Assembly: GCA_005879315.1 (NCBI GenBank)
Contig: VBLC01000033.1
Coordinates: 124,001 to 188,000 of the forward strand
Direction of reading: 5' to 3'
Length of the DNA stretch: 64,000 bases
From: Deltaproteobacteria bacterium
Lineage (GTDB): Bacteria > Myxococcota > Myxococcia > Myxococcales > 40CM-4-68-19
In this document: positions 62,746-64,000 of the stretch, piece after piece
Layout of the letters: each line of letters begins with the position of its first letter
Numbering within the stretch: the first letter of the stretch is position 1
Translations under genes and position numbers: made by a program
Notes under the pieces: model-generated
Database searches by the model: none
What the model saw: the letters and a program-made list of their open reading frames with translations, nothing else
Told to the model about the DNA's origin: nothing

Positions 62746-64000
62746 TCAGGAGGACCTCACCCTGTGACCGAGAGCTTCACGCAAGAGCTGCAGTGCGCCG
62801 TAGGCGGACTGCAGGCGGATCTGGCCGCGATCGCCACGGTAGAACGCCGAGCGGCTGCGCGCGCCATCGCGGCCGGCGAGCGCGAGCCAGACGGTGCCGA
62901 CCGGTTTCTCGGGCGTGCCGCCGCTCGGGCCGGCGATGCCGGTGATGGCCAAGGCCCAGCTCGTCCCCGAGCGGGCGCGGGCGCCTTCGGCCATCGCGAG
63001 AGCGACGGGCTCGCTGACCGCCCCGTACCGATCGATCAAGTCGCGCGGCACGCCGAGCGCGCGCTCTTTGAGCTCGTTGGAGTAGGTGACGAACCCGCCC
63101 GCCGCCCATGCCGAGCTGCCCGGCGCTTCCGTGAGCAGGTCGTCGAGCAGGCCGCCGGTGCAGCTCTCGGCGCAGCAGATGGTCTCGCCGCGCGCGGCCA
63201 GCTCCTGGCCGACGGCCTGCGCGAAGGTGACCCCGTCGCTGCCATACAGATAGCCGGCCAGCGCTTCGCGGCACTCGGCCTCGACACGGGCGAGATTCGC
63301 CTCGGCAGTGGCGGCATCGGCCGCGAGCGCCACGAGCGAGAGATGGTTCTCGGGAAACTTCGTCCGGAAGCCGAAACGCACCTCGGGATGACCGTCGCGG
63401 ATCGACGAGACCAGCTCGTCGAGCCGGCTCTCGGTGACGCCGTAGCACTGCAGGACCCGCATGCGCAGCACGGATGCGCCGGTCGCCTGGAGAAGGCGCG
63501 GCAGGACCAGCTCTTCGACGATCCGCCGGTACTCGCGCGGCACGCCCGGGAGGAAGAAGAAGAGGCAGCGGCCGATGCGCAGCGCGAAGGCGGGCGCGCT
63601 GCCGTCGGGATTGCCGAGCACCTCCGCCGTCTCGGGCACGTCGGCCTGGCGTTCGTTGTTCGCGGGCATCGGCTCGCTGCGGCGAGCGGCCCAGCGGCGG
63701 CGCAGATGGTCGAGCCAGACGCGATCGCGCCGCATCGGCACGCTGGCCGCCTCGGCCGCGCAGGCGGCGGTCAGATCGTCGGAAGTGGGGCCGAGCCCGC
63801 CGCTGACGACGCAGAAGTCGGCTCGCGAACCGGTCTCGAGGAGCGCGCCGCGGATGTCCTCGCTCCGGTCGCCCACCACTGTCGTCCGGCGCAATGTCAG
63901 ACCCAGCGGATAGAGTCGTTGCGCGATGAACTGCGTGTTCGTGTCGGCGATGGTCCCGCGCATCACTTCGTCGCCGGTGACGATGAACTCGACGAGGGGA
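62746..64000 (-). CDS. cinA: CinA-like competence/damage protein, 5' end beyond right edge
   Basis: At least 418 codons; the frame is open at the edge, reading PLVEFIVTGDEVMRGTIADT, so only a few N-terminal residues are missing (a GTG at 63966 is internal). The N-terminal MoaB/MogA-like domain has VVSGGLGPTSDDLT and LPGVPREYRRIVEE; the C-terminal domain has CAESCTGGLLDDLLTEAPG, GGFVTYSNELKERALGV and AITGIAGPSGGTPEKPVGTVWLA. CinA/PncC hydrolyses NMN (NAD salvage) and ADP-ribose-type compounds in related bacteria. Confidence 0.93.
   Translation of the reverse strand, partial: PLVEFIVTGDEVMRGTIADTNTQFIAQRLYPLGLTLRRTTVVGDRSEDIRGALLETGSRADFCVVSGGLGPTSDDLTAACAAEAASVPMRRDRVWLDHLRRRWAARRSEPMPANNERQADVPETAEVLGNPDGSAPAFALRIGRCLFFFLPGVPREYRRIVEELVLPRLLQATGASVLRMRVLQCYGVTESRLDELVSSIRDGHPEVRFGFRTKFPENHLSLVALAADAATAEANLARVEAECREALAGYLYGSDGVTFAQAVGQELAARGETICCAESCTGGLLDDLLTEAPGSSAWAAGGFVTYSNELKERALGVPRDLIDRYGAVSEPVALAMAEGARARSGTSWALAITGIAGPSGGTPEKPVGTVWLALAGRDGARSRSAFYRGDRGQIRLQSAYGALQLLREALGHRVRSS

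Overview
The window is very G+C-rich, densely packed bacterial DNA with almost no intergenic space and many ATGA/GTGA start-stop overlaps. Several features point to Myxococcota (myxobacteria and relatives). These are a mutasome cassette (imuA-imuB-dnaE2) preceded by a site fitting the Myxococcus LexA consensus, a PEGA-domain Ser/Thr kinase, a CarH-like MerR/B12 protein, a complete MoxR/Bat gene train, many small lipoproteins and a PilZ protein. This placement is inference from gene content; no rRNA or tRNA gene was seen.

Layout. 0-5.5 kb (minus strand): a lipoprotein cut by the left edge, a secreted Asp-box/dockerin-like protein, a ferredoxin, a succinate-semialdehyde dehydrogenase and a HAD phosphatase. 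5.5-11.1 kb (minus): the SOS mutagenesis cassette. 11.2-16.6 kb: peroxiredoxin, DUF2461, DUF4337, GNAT, MFS and a five-S1-domain RNA-binding protein. 16.6-21 kb: an intergenic repeat, the CarH-like regulator divergent from gluQ, then pckA, infA and a RidA protein. 21-22 kb: a 1.06-kb element with about 155-bp inverted repeats around one P-loop kinase gene. 22-29 kb: envelope genes (OmpA/TSP3, DUF4398, DUF1460), an amidohydrolase group, trmB and pspA. 29-37 kb: a lipoprotein plus ABC exporter operon, the Ser/Thr kinase, a Ycf46-like AAA+ ATPase and an FlK-like hotdog protein followed by a gene remnant. 37-46 kb: PilZ protein, an unknown membrane protein, a KimA-like permease, an MltD-like lytic transglycosylase, a hydrolase and a tetraheme protein with a phosphoesterase-like domain. 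46-56.7 kb: dusB, a Phd-like protein, and moxR-DUF58-batA/B/C/D/E with an HD hydrolase. 56.7-64 kb: nth, threonine aldolase, comM-recA and a small GGDEF-like protein, a polytopic glycosyltransferase-like protein, and cinA cut by the right edge.

What stands out is repetitive DNA of three kinds: (1) the inverted-repeat kinase element at 20966-22020; (2) a 'GTGCTCG'-rich repeat found both inside the dnaE2 reading frame (about 5941-6062) and between genes (about 16664-16840); (3) TTGTACAA-centred palindromes at 45906-45934 and 47574-47645, the first of which forms part of the signal-peptide coding sequence of the tetraheme protein. DNA repair is well represented (imuABC, nth, recA), and cell-envelope upkeep (Bat, PspA, lytic transglycosylase, lipoprotein-type ABC exporter) is the second theme.
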